A stretch of 64,000 nt of DNA from Mercenaria mercenaria (taxonomy: Eukaryota > Mollusca > Bivalvia > Venerida > Veneridae). Below are positions 1 through 9,957 of the stretch, one piece after another; position 1 is the first letter of the stretch; every line of letters begins with the position of its first letter. The position numbers were made by a program, and so were the translations under genes. Where the stretch lies: positions 39,140,501-39,204,500 of the forward strand of contig NC_069362.1 of assembly GCF_021730395.1 (NCBI RefSeq), read 5' to 3'. The notes beneath the pieces were generated by a model that worked only from the letters and a program-made list of their open reading frames with translations, was not told the origin of the DNA and searched no databases.

Positions 1-605
1 ACATGCGTGGACCCAAAATCCTACCTCAAGCCAGGAGGGCTCCAGTTCCTGGGCATTCGTCACTTACCAGTGACTTCTCTGTTTTATAAAAGCATACATT
101 GTCGGGCATTACATGAAACGATTTTGTTTCATGATCCTGCATACCTCCTTGTAGATCTTATTGTAGTTACTGTTCAGAATTTTGATTTACCAAATATGAT
201 CTTTCACATTATTAAGATTTTATCAGTATTAGAGTCATTGCTATTATTGATTTCATTTATCTACAATGTAGTGTCAGTATACGTGAACACTGTAGTCTAA
301 GGCAGAAACAATTTGCAGGGTAAGTTTGATAAAAAAACTGAAACTGAATAGATTCTTTTACAGATCCTAATATTTTTTGATACAACATTCATGTTTTTAA
401 AGATATTTTTATGTTATCCTGTTCACTACATAGCGAGAAAAGGAATAAATCAGTATTTTGCTTTATGAATATATATTAATTAAATTATAACCGAACAGTT
501 GTTTGTCCTTCTCTGTAGTATAGAAAGTTATTATGAAACAGTCGAATATGTTTATAAAATCATGCTCGAGTAGTCTATACTCTGCAGCTGAAAGACTGCA
601 TTTAG
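1..605. other. No gene recognised
   Basis: AT-rich sequence with an open frame of about 97 codons at 7-300 that matches no family I know and has no splice or start context arguing for a gene. The stretch at about 40-80 contains a short imperfect palindrome around CAGTGACT. Nothing else is supported. Confidence 0.5.
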
Positions 606-850
606 CGGCCTCCGAGGCCGAATGGTTAAGGTGGCTGGCATCAAATCACTTGTCCCTCACCAATGTGGGTTCGAACCTCGCCGGAGGCATTGAATTCTTC
701 ATGTAAGGAAATATCCAGCTGACATATTCTACCTAGGTGTCCGCCTGCGATGAAATGATGCATGGAAGTGCACTTGGGGTCTTCCGCAACCATCAGAAGC
801 TGGCAAGCTGCCATGTGATGTATGATTTTGCCGTTGTGACATAGAGATGG
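606..850 (+). mobile_element. tRNA-derived SINE, 3'-truncated or diverged copy
   Basis: The head reads like a tRNA of the Ser/Leu type, with an A-box region (GGCCGAATGGTTAAGG) and a B box (GGTTCGAACC) about 50 bases later, the internal RNA polymerase III promoter layout. The body then carries the family signature GAATTCTTCATGT...GGTGTCCGCC...GGGGTCTTCC. Clearer copies of the family lie at 5282-5543 (minus) and 21817-22084 (plus). The 3' end has diverged from the usual GTCGGTGCGACATTAAA ending, and I see no clear target-site duplication. Confidence 0.85.
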
Positions 851-892
851 AGCAAATGGTTGGTGAGACAGATGGTCTATATCCATCGATTG

Positions 893-2575
893 GTTTTTAG
901 CCCACCGTCATCATATGGTGGGCTATTCAAATCACTCTGCGTCCGTGGTCCGTCCGTCATTCCGTCCGTCAACAATTTCTCGTTATTGCATCTCCTCAGA
1001 AACTACTGGGGGGATTTTGACCAAACTTTGTCAGAATGATGTATTGTTACCCTAGTTGTGTCCCCCTGAAAATCAGACTGGTTCAACAATTTTTGGGTGA
1101 GTTATGGCCCTTTGTTTATTTCTATAATTTACATAGATTTATATAGGGAAAAAAATTTGAAAATCTTCTTGTCCAAAACCACAGAGCCCAGGGGTTTGAT
1201 ATTTGGTATGAAGCATCAAACTAGTGGTCCTCTACCAAGATGATTCAAATTATTTCCCTGGGTCAAATATGGCCCCGCCCCGGGGGTCACATGGTTTATA
1301 TAGACTTATATAGGGAAAAACTTTGAAAAACCTCTTGTCCAAAACCACAGGGCCTAGGGCTTTGATATTTTGTATGTGACATCATCTAGTGGTCTTCAAC
1401 TAAGATTGTCCAAATTATCCCCCAAGGGTCAAATATGGCCACGCCCTGGGCGTATAGATTTATATAGGGAAAAACTTTGAAAATCTTCTTGTCCAAACAA
1501 CAAAGCCTAGGGCTTTGATATTTGTAATGTAGCATCATCTAGTTGTTCTCTACCAAGTTTCTTCAAATTATCCCCCTAGGGTCAAATATGGCCCCGCCCC
1601 GGGGGTCACATGGTTCATATAGACTTATATAGGGAAAAGCTTTAAAAATCTTCTTGTCAATAACTCCAACATTCAAATTTGGACCACATGTATATTTTTG
1701 AGTGGCAAGATGAACCTTGACATGAGTTGACCTTGATTTTGACCTAGTGACCTACTTTCACATTTCTGTAGCTACAGCCTTCAAATTTGGACCACATGTA
1801 TAGTTTTGTGCACCGGAAAAAAATTTGACCTTGACATTGACCTAGTGACCTACTTTCACATTTTTGAAGGTACAGGCGTCAAATTTGGACCATATGCATA
1901 GTTCCGTGTTCCGAAATGAAATTTGACTTTGATTTTGACCTAGTGACCTACTTTCACATTTCTCAAGCTACAGCCTTCAAATTTGGACCACACATGCATA
2001 GTTTTGTGTACCGAAAAAAAAAACTTTGACCTTGACATTGACCTAGTGACCTACTTTCACATTTTTGAAGGTACAGGGCTTCAAATTTGGACCACATGCA
2101 TAGTTTTGTGTTTCGAAATGAAATTTCACCTTGATTTTGACCTAGTGACCTACTTTCACATTTCTCAAGCTACAGCCTCAAATTTGGACCACATGCATAC
2201 CATTTGTGTACCAAAATGAACTTTGATCTTGAGAATGACCTAGTGACCTACTTTCACATTTCTGAAGCTACAGGCTTCAAATTTAGACCACATGCTTATT
2301 TTTGTGTTCAGAATTAAAATTTGACATTGATTTTCACCTATACCTACTTTCACATTTCTCAAGCTGCACCCCAGATTTGAAGGCACATGCATATTTTGTA
2401 TACTGAAATGAACTTTGACCTTGAAATTTGATCTTGTGACCTACTTCCAAAATTTCTAAAAGCTTTCCCAAATTGGACCACATGCATGGACCACATGCAC
2501 AGTGTTGTTTTACCGAAATAAAATTTTTGACCTTGATTTTGACCTTGGGCTAGTCTTGAAATTGGAACAGTCAAA
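893..2575. repeat. Composite interspersed repeat with two internal tandem monomers
   Basis: It opens with a short hairpin (TAGCCCACC...GGTGGGCTA), followed by a CGTCCGTC-rich stretch at about 941-970. About three copies of a roughly 165-bp monomer follow at about 1100-1660 (TTATATAGGGAAAAACTTTG, then CTTGTCCAAA, then GGTCAAATATGGCC). From about 1660 to 2560 there are eight or nine copies of a 90-100-bp monomer (GACCTAGTGACCTACTTTCA and CAAATTTGGACCACATGCAT). The block looks like one non-coding element whose body is built of minisatellites. Short open frames here are read-through of the monomers. Confidence 0.8.
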
Positions 2576-4495
2576 ATGGCTCAGTGTCGGGCGCCAAGAC
2601 CACTCTGTGATCTCTTGTTAACCTTATATCATTTGTGGGTCGGTCTGTCAGAGTTGACGATCCTTCGATGTTGCGTAAGACAAAGATTAAACATATTGCG
2701 GAAATGATTTCTGTAGATAGAAAAACAAGAAAAGTTTGACAGCACAAGTTAAGGGAGTATGGAACATCATTACGGGTTTAAAATTCACCGTAAGTTCGTA
2801 TTCCTTCATTTTAAAAAGCACAGGTTGGTGTTTCGACGAAGTTAACTGCCGGTTCCGAGTGTTCCTCTTTCATTTGCTGTTTCTGTAAACTAACCTGTTG
2901 TTCATGACTGAGGTAGGCCTGATGTCCGCACGCGGTTTGCATATAAACTAACATAATAGGCGCTGACTGTATCCCGTATTTGCGACAACTATATAAAAAA
3001 ACTTACTAGCAAGTCATTATAGTCTATGAAATATGAAACGGGGGTGGGGGTCAAATCCACGATCCCTAGTTTTTCAATTCGACGTTTCTACATCAAATGG
3101 TAATGAGGTCTTCCATGATAGTAGCTGTATAACCTCGTGACTTTACTTTCTGTATGTGCGTTATTCAAAATGGCCAAATAGAATTATGTGATAGTCCATC
3201 CAATGTTTAAACGAAAAATATGAACACCCAAATATATTGTTTCGCTGGGGTAGACCGTCATTTGATGAGCATATATACCTATAAATTGTACAAATCCATT
3301 GATCCGTACGCTTTGACGGTATTGTTGGAATTAACAAAAAAAAAAAAAAAATTCTGCATTATTCAGCATACGTTACTGATTCCAAGCCCCACCACCGTTA
3401 CAGAAAGATTTTGAAAATTCTTTCACTGCATATGAATAAGCGGCAAAAGTTAACATTGCGTTCTAAGTACCTGTGAAGATAACATATTTTGATACAAAAT
3501 AAATCTGATAAACTAATTCTGAAAAAAAAAATACTTTAATGCCAAATATTTATGGAAAAATTGGGATGTTTACGTTGAACTCGAGCTAACTAGTACGTGG
3601 AGTAATGAAACTAATACATTCTTCCCATGCAGTAACTTACCTTGTTAATTCACCGAATTACAAATTATTTATGGGGGTGATTGTCCTCATATATCAAAAC
3701 GTCCAGAGCTGCACTTTTACAACATTAAATGTTTCACACCGTCCGATTTCTGTTTGACGAGACACAGCTGTGCTTGCTTGCTTGCCGAAGGTCGCGTCAC
3801 GTAACGTTTGTTATGCATACATTGTTTTATTTTTATTAATTGTTTGTTATTCGTGCGCTTGATATATAAGGTCATTGTCGTCTTCCTACAATATATCAGT
3901 TTATCAAGAGACCAAGTAGTTAAAGTCTTGCGCATCACCTCTGCGGGTTAGAGCCTCGCCGGAGGCCTTTTTCTTTTTTATTGGGGAGGGGGGAACTAGT
4001 CGATCGGTTTGCGGAATATCGACGGTTCTATTCATGTGCACGCTCGTGTCTGAATTAAATCCCGGATTGTGTAAAATCTTCCTTTCCCATAAAAGCTGAA
4101 ATTTCGCCCATACGACCTGAACTGTGTCGTTGTAACCTAAAACACAACACAAACCGTCAAAAACATTACGACGGACAGTCGGCAGATCAAGTCTTCCGTC
4201 ACTAGCTTGTTCTCAGTAAACAACCGACCGCATTCCTCTGCTTCCCCCGTGGAGTAGAAAATACTTCAAACGTGCTGGCTTTCGTCAAATTGCAATGCGT
4301 AACAATTTTTGTCGTTTCAGTTGGCCGGATTTCTATATATATAACCAAGTGGGATTCGTAAATCGTTCAGGCACAGGTGGCTCGTTCTTATTTTGACGAA
4401 AAGGCACCTCTCTATATGACGCTTTGGTCCAATGTTGGAAGCCTTTCCCAGAACGACACTTCACCATTATGCACTTTCAAGCGAGACTGCTTTTG
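2576..4495. other. Intergenic, no gene recognised
   Basis: No coding sequence or family repeat that I can name, apart from a short SINE-like scrap at 3936-3966 and a homopolymer A run at about 3337-3350. A short TA microsatellite sits near 4335. Confidence 0.5.
3936..3966 (+). repeat. SINE-like B-box scrap ending in T run
   Basis: The bases CGGGTTAGAGCCTCGCCGG resemble the B-box portion of the Ser/Leu-like SINE (GGGTTCGAGCC followed by CGGGG-type sequence). A T-rich run that could terminate polymerase III transcription follows. It is too short to be certain. Confidence 0.35.
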
Positions 4496-5106
4496 TCACC
4501 TTGGACTAAAGACTTCGTCGGCTCGGACTGAACACTTTGTCGCCTCGGACTGAACACTTCGTCGCCTCGGACTGAACACTTTGTCGCCTCGGACTGAACG
4601 CTTTGTCGCCTCGGACTGAACGCTTTGTCGCCTCGGACTGAAAACGGTCACATCGGACTGAACACTTTGTTGCCTCGGACTGAACACTTTATCATCTCGA
4701 ACTGAACAATTTGTCGCCTCGGACTGAACGCTTTATCACCTCGCACTGAACAATTTTTCGCCTCGGACTGAACACTTTATCATCTCGGACTGAACACTTT
4801 GTCGCTTCGGACTAAACAATGTCACATCGGACTGAACACTTTGTCGCCTCGGACTGGACACTATCATCTCCAACTGAGCACTTTGTCGCCTCGGACTGAA
4901 CGCTTTATCACCTCGCACTGAACATTTTGTCGCCTCGGACTGAACGCTTTATCACCTCGAACTGAACAATTTGTCGCCTCGGACTGAACGCTTTATCACC
5001 TCGGACTGAACACTTTGTCGCCTCGGACTGAACGCTTTTGTCGCCTCGGACTGAACGCTTTATCACCTCGGACTGAACACTTTATCATCTCGGACTGAAC
5101 ACTTTT
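4496..5106. repeat. 22-bp minisatellite, about 27 copies
   Basis: Tandem copies of a 22-bp unit of the form GTCGCCTCGGACTGAACACT plus TT. Two alternating variants (TTTGTCGCC and TTTATCACC/ATC) give a higher-order pattern. Because 22 is not a multiple of 3, any frame through it repeats every 22 codons, so the serine/arginine-rich open frames on the minus strand are repeat read-through and not genes. There are no spacer-like unique segments, which argues against a CRISPR array. Confidence 0.9.
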
Positions 5107-5130
5107 CGGAGTTGGTCGACTAGTAAAAGA

Positions 5131-5208
5131 ATGGTTACCGACTGTCTTCCTGAATGGTGTTACCGACTGCCTTCCTGAATGGTGTTATCGACTGCCTTCC
5201 TGAATGGG
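5131..5208. repeat. 25-bp tandem repeat, three copies
   Basis: Three consecutive copies of a unit containing TACCGACTGCCTTCCTGAA, directly after the 22-bp array. Confidence 0.8.
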
Positions 5209-5281
5209 TGCAAAGATTCGGGAGGTACTGAATGTGTAGAAGACAATGGTGTCTCATAAGTCAAAATGTTTGTTTATTTTG

Positions 5282-5543
5282 TTTGGTTTAAGGTCACACC
5301 GACACAATTATAGGTCATATAGTGATTTTCCAGCTTTGATGGCGGAGGAAGACCTCAGGTGTCCCTCCTTGTGTTATTTCATCACTGGAGGAAAACTGGG
5401 TAAAACCACCGACCTTCCATAAAGCCAGCTGGATGGCTTCCTCACACGAAGAATTCAACACCCCGAGTGAAGCTCGAACCCACATCGGTGAGGGGCAAGT
5501 GATTTGAAGTCAGCGACCTTAACCACTCGGCCACGGAGGCCCG
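5282..5543 (-). mobile_element. tRNA-derived SINE, near full length
   Basis: Read on the minus strand it begins GGGCCTCCGTGGCCGAGTGG and carries a B box (GGTTCGAGCT-like) at about 5485-5495. It then has the family body and ends with the characteristic GTCGGTGTGACCTTAAA near 5285-5300. It is the same family as the copies at 606 and 21817. No clear flanking duplication is seen. Confidence 0.9.
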
Positions 5544-5795
5544 CCATAATAGATAGACCTTTAAATAGGGGTGACGTTATAATAAACGAAAACTTTACTT
5601 TTGGCTTTGTACTAAAGACAGCACAGGTTACAATTCGTCCAATTTAAACACATGGCGACAGTGTTTGCAACTGTCTGACCGTTAGATCAGTTTAGATTTT
5701 TTTATTACTTCCATTATAAATCTTGTACGTATTTAAAACGGAGAAATTGAAACTTCCAAAGTTGTATTGACTGCACTGTGAACATTAAAACTTAA

Positions 5796-6243
5796 AGCAG
5801 CATGCCTTCAGATTTGGCAAAAAAATAATCTTTCTTTCAAATTGAAGTTTGATCATATTATGAATATAAGAATATGAATTTTTGTTTCTAACATATTTTA
5901 AAAGTTTCAAATAAAAAAAAAGATGACCGCGTCGGGAATCGAACCCCGGACCGCCGCGGCAATAAAGACATTTTCCCGTCGTCGTAACCAGTAGCTGAAG
6001 TAGTGAATAATGACTTCAAAATATAGATATTTTTAATCGAGACAGTTTACCTTGAGTAAAAGCGTTTGCTTTTCGATTTTCATCATAAAAAGAAGTAAAA
6101 ACAGCAAATTCTCAAGTGTTTCCGTAATAGAAAGTTTGTCAGTAATTAAGTTTTAAAGCCTTCTTAAGAAATATAGCATTTATTTCAAGATATCTAAAAA
6201 ACTTTTTTTGTTTTGTTGTCGAACGATCTGGAGGCATGCTGCT
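5796..6243. mobile_element. MITE with TTAA target duplication and tRNA-like core
   Basis: The left end AGCAGCATGCCTTCAGAT is the inverted complement of the right end (ATCTGGAGGCATGCTGCT) with one mismatch in 18. TTAA lies immediately outside each end (5792-5795 and 6244-6247). TTAA duplication is typical of piggyBac- and Kolobok-type transposases. No coding sequence lies inside, so it is non-autonomous. A tRNA-like segment lies on the minus strand at 5920-5997. Confidence 0.8.
5920..5997 (-). repeat. tRNA-like segment (pseudo-tRNA) inside TTAA MITE
   Basis: On the minus strand an A-box-like AGCTACTGGTTACGACG precedes a good B box (GGGTTCGATTCCC). The 3' half ends GACGCGGTCATC directly before a run of nine T, a polymerase III terminator. 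The 5' acceptor strand does not pair with the 3' strand, so it is not a functional tRNA. It is more likely a tRNA-derived SINE head captured in the MITE. Confidence 0.55.
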
Positions 6244-6739
6244 TTAAAGCGCCGTGGGTCCTTCTAATACAAATGATCATCGTTGTAGACACATTTTTTG
6301 CAAATTTGTATTAAATTACACAAATACACAAAATGCTATTTTTAGTTCCATCGTATAAACATCAAGATGACTTGTGAAATCATGCAGCAAGGCTGTTAAC
6401 ATCTGACTTAATTATAGGGTTACATGATGCAGAAAGGTAATATCATACTTAAATAAGCATACAAAACTATAATTTCGAGTGACGAGGCAAAAACAGTATA
6501 ACTTGAAATCAGTGTAAATGTACGCTAAGTACATCAACAGCCTGAAAAGTATATTTAACACTTGATCTATGAGATATCTTATTTATAAAGCATTGCGTGT
6601 TTGAATGTCATTATGCGAATCGGGTATCATATCCAATTACATATACATATAATTTCGCATTCACTCCCGTTGTACTGCGATGTATATATTTTCAGAAGAA
6701 AAATAACAAACTGAAAAACGACTACCTTGAACGTAAATT

Positions 6740-6924
6740 GAGCCGCGCCATGAGAAAACCAACATAGTGCTTTTGCGACTAGCATGGATCCAAACCAGCC
6801 TGCGCATCCGCACAGTCTGGTCAGGATCCATGCTGTTCGCTAACGGTTTTTCTAACTGCAAAGGCTTTGAAAGCGAACAGCATGGTCGCAAACACACTAT
6901 GTTGGTTTTCTCATGGTGCGGCTC
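6740..6924. mobile_element. Palindromic MITE, short copy (185 bp)
   Basis: The ends GAGCCGCGCCATGAGAAAAC and GTTTTCTCATGGTGCGGCTC are inverted complements. AATT flanks both ends (6736-6739 and 6925-6928). Further inverted blocks lie inside (ATGGATCC, CTGTTCGCTAACGG against its complement). A longer copy of the same family sits at 11724-11958, where the duplication AAAT shows the 4-bp target size without ambiguity. There is no coding capacity. It lies about 330 bases beyond the 3' end of the P450 gene. Confidence 0.9.
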
Positions 6925-7234
6925 AATTATTACATTGTTTTAAACATCAATCTGACTTTTAATAACCACCTTTTCCGCAACACTACCAATGTAACTAAGA
7001 GTATCCGTGACTGATTATACTGATTTTAGTATTGAGGCGAAGTTGTTGCACACTTCGAATGTTGTCTCAACGGCGAGCAGTTGTGTGCCTAGGTGGGGAA
7101 GTATCTACATAGTAACTTTATACTCTGATGATAATTTTTGTATCAAATTTACGGACTTCTTTTTCTGTATTCGTAAACGTTTTGGATTTCATTTACCTCT
7201 TTAATGTCTTGCCGAGTTTGTTTTTTTTTTTCAA

Positions 7235-7240
7235 TTTATT
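7235..7240 (-). terminator. Polyadenylation signal of P450 gene
   Basis: AATAAA on the minus strand, 16 bases past the stop codon. Four bases later comes an 11-A tract (minus strand, 7231-7221) that may be a fossil poly(A) tail. Confidence 0.6.
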
Positions 7241-7255
7241 TTGTGCCGGGAGCTT

Positions 7256-8788
7256 TCAACGCTTTTCCAGTCTAACAGAAAAAGGTAAAGGTTTGTACAC
7301 TGTACTGAGCACCCCTTTATCATCTGGAAGTTTCCCATCTTCTGCAGGTAATAGTTTAAACTTCTGCACTATTGCCGAAATTATCATGAACAACTGCATT
7401 CTGGCTAAAGATTCGCCAAGACATGATCTTGGACCCATGGAAAACGGAATCAATTCCTCAATATGGATCATTTCACTTCTGTCCGAATTGAGAAATCGTT
7501 CGGGTTTAAACGAATGTGGATCTTTGAAAACTTTAGGATCTTTTAGGACAGATGTTAAATTTACCAACACCGTGCAGTCTTTTGGAAAGAAATAACTGTT
7601 GAAAAACACATCTTCCGCAACTGAATGTGGAAGAGCAAATGGCGTGGAATTCGATATCCGCATGCCCTCTAAAATCACAGCTTGCGTGTATGGCAGTCCC
7701 TTTCTATCACAAAGCATGGGTTCAGACTCAGTTCCAAGCGTTTCTTTTATCTCATTGAACATTTTTTCTTGGACCTCTGGTTCTCTTACTAAGTGCAGCA
7801 GTATCCAGACAATGGCGTTTGCAGTTGTGTCACTGGCTGCTCCGATCAAGTCTGAACAACTGTGAACCATACGAAGCTCCGAAAACGAATGTCCAATATC
7901 TTTTTCTCCATTTTTAGACTGCTTAAGCTCTTCATTATAAGCATCCGTATACGACTTTGCACACCGCTCAGTTTTCTTAATTGCGTTATGAATAAACTGT
8001 TTTGTAACTGATTCTAATTTATTTCTCATCGTCTCTAGCCGCTGTATACCCAAGCTGTCGCCAGGTAGTCTTTGCAGAAAAGGAAAACAGTTCACCATAA
8101 CTTGCATTTTTGCGACTTCCATTCCTATGTCATGATAGGCATCAATAAGATAAGCAGTGTTTTCGTTATCCCCTTTTAATTCATCACCATAAACCACTCT
8201 GATAATAACATTTAGCGAGTAAACATGAATCAGATGACGTATGTCCAACGCACAATGTCCAATTTCGTCCAGTTTTTGCAATACTCGATCAGTTTCCTCT
8301 CGAAGCACAGCTTCAATATGATGATTACCATCATCAAAGCAAATTTCTTTCAAAGTTTTCTGCGCAAATGACCTCTGCTCCTTCCAAATTTTACCATTGC
8401 TGAATAAAATTCCAGTGAAGGGCATAATAACCTTTTGAAATGCTGACTCAGGCCGATGGGAAAACAAACGTCCCCTCCTGACCAAAGCGTTTTGGATAGT
8501 ATCATAACCATTCAAAACAATAACAAGTTCTTTTCCAATATACAAGCTAAATATATCACCATACTTATCCCTAAGTTTCTTCATAGCCCCTTGTATGTCT
8601 TTTGCTGATAATGTCAGAATGTTTCCAATCACCGGAAGTAATGGCGGACCTGGCGGGATTCCGCGTGGTCTGCGACAATTTACGAATAACAATAAAACAA
8701 AACACAAACAGATTATGTAAGTTGTATAAGAATATCCAAATGTCAAATTATTCAGACTTAAAACTTCAAAAATAATCAGCTGAATCAT
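7256..8788 (-). CDS. Cytochrome P450, CYP2-like, intronless
   Basis: A haem-thiolate monooxygenase, probably bound to the endoplasmic reticulum; the substrate cannot be told from sequence. The protein is 510 aa, usual for microsomal P450s. In order: an N-terminal hydrophobic anchor (about residues 23-37), the proline-rich hinge PPGPPLLP (about 45-52), helix-C WKEQR (W135), I-helix GAASDTT (about 316-322), the ExxR motif EGMR (about 374), FKPERF (about 427-432) and the haem loop FSMGPRSCLGESLA with the cysteine ligand near 456. All invariant residues are present and the frame is unbroken. The start is the first ATG (8786-8788); the frame runs four codons further up without an ATG. Assignment to the CYP2 clan rests on the hinge, haem-loop and PERF wording. 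The single exon is odd, since animal CYP2 genes usually have many introns. Together with the A-tract just after the polyadenylation signal this suggests an old retrocopy, or intron loss, that kept a full reading frame. Confidence 0.93.
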   Translation of the reverse strand: MIQLIIFEVLSLNNLTFGYSYTTYIICLCFVLLLFVNCRRPRGIPPGPPLLPVIGNILTLSAKDIQGAMKKLRDKYGDIFSLYIGKELVIVLNGYDTIQNALVRRGRLFSHRPESAFQKVIMPFTGILFSNGKIWKEQRSFAQKTLKEICFDDGNHHIEAVLREETDRVLQKLDEIGHCALDIRHLIHVYSLNVIIRVVYGDELKGDNENTAYLIDAYHDIGMEVAKMQVMVNCFPFLQRLPGDSLGIQRLETMRNKLESVTKQFIHNAIKKTERCAKSYTDAYNEELKQSKNGEKDIGHSFSELRMVHSCSDLIGAASDTTANAIVWILLHLVREPEVQEKMFNEIKETLGTESEPMLCDRKGLPYTQAVILEGMRISNSTPFALPHSVAEDVFFNSYFFPKDCTVLVNLTSVLKDPKVFKDPHSFKPERFLNSDRSEMIHIEELIPFSMGPRSCLGESLARMQLFMIISAIVQKFKLLPAEDGKLPDDKGVLSTVYKPLPFSVRLEKR

Positions 8789-8800
8789 TTTTGTTTGCAA

Positions 8801-9957
8801 TATTTTTTTTTAATTGTGCAATAGGTTATTAACACCGTAGACAGTCACAAGTTTTACACTATTGACTAAATAACTACATTCGTGAAATAAATATCCAGAG
8901 TCACCTATATCTTGATCACGCCTCAGTGAAAATGTATGGTTGCCCAAACAATATTATGGAGTGTTCATTACCAAATATGCTAATGATATTTTGGTGTATA
9001 TATAATATGTAAACAAACGTGCTTAATTCATAGCGCATTTTACAACATATATCATTTTTATGATCAAATAGATCTTTTGACAGTTGACATCAATATGGTC
9101 CGTCTCCAAAATTCAATTGACACAACTTACAAAAGTTAGTCAACGAAAAGTACATTTTTAACTTCGAAGATTTTATACCCCATCGGAGGTGAAACATATT
9201 TGTTTTACAAATATGCCGCGCAGTTACATGATCAAGTTCCTATTCTTTATTGGAAACGTATTGAGTTTTTTTCTCTCATCAAATTCCAAAGTTAATTAAC
9301 TGTCACATTTTTTTATATCTTTTTTGACTTGGATATCTACAACAACTAAGACTATTAGACTTAACTTCATAACTGGGACACATCTTTTGTTTTCGAAGTA
9401 ACTGTTAAGAAAAAATATGTATAACCACTACCTCATATTATAGTCAGAATGTATTTTAGAACAACCTTTAACTCACTAGTACAGAATGGGTTCCGATTCA
9501 CTCGGGTTCAGCAACTGACGGAGGATATTGACCTCCCCGTTCCTACCGAGCCGTAAAGCTTTAAGAAGTGTTATTTTTACATGATCGAGCTGTAATCTCT
9601 GTATTCAACTTTACACAACTTTACACAATTGGTGAGATATCTGAATTTTGATATCCTGACCTTTCCGGTCAATTAATTTCTTTTTTTAGTTCGCCATATG
9701 TATATAGGTCTTAACTTACAAAAATGACGATTATCGCCTAAACTGATCAATCAGCAGGTTACAGACACAACTGAAGATTTTGCACAAGGTGTACCGGAAA
9801 AATAAATAGATAAACCGACAATTCATAAATACACATTTGAGAATGCGAGATGAGAATTAATGCACATCATCCTTTATATTTTATGTATTCGGATGGGGTT
9901 ATTGCAAAAAGATGATATGCACTGAGCTTATATCAATCTATTTGCAATATATGGCAT
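8801..9957. other. Upstream region of P450, no gene recognised
   Basis: AT-rich non-coding sequence between the P450 start and the LINE. It presumably holds the P450 promoter, but no TATA or initiator element can be placed with confidence. No repeats recognised. Confidence 0.4.

Noticed and set aside
7-300. 97-codon open frame at the window start
   Set aside because: No family match, no splice signals and unremarkable composition; length is possible by chance.
4496-5106. CRISPR-like regular repeats
   Set aside because: Units follow each other with no unique spacers and the DNA is animal; it is a minisatellite.
5920-5997. Functional tRNA gene
   Set aside because: The acceptor strands do not pair; it lies inside a MITE.
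8789-8800. Longer P450 start
   Set aside because: The extra codons begin with TTG, not ATG; the first ATG is at 8788 and gives a normal anchor.
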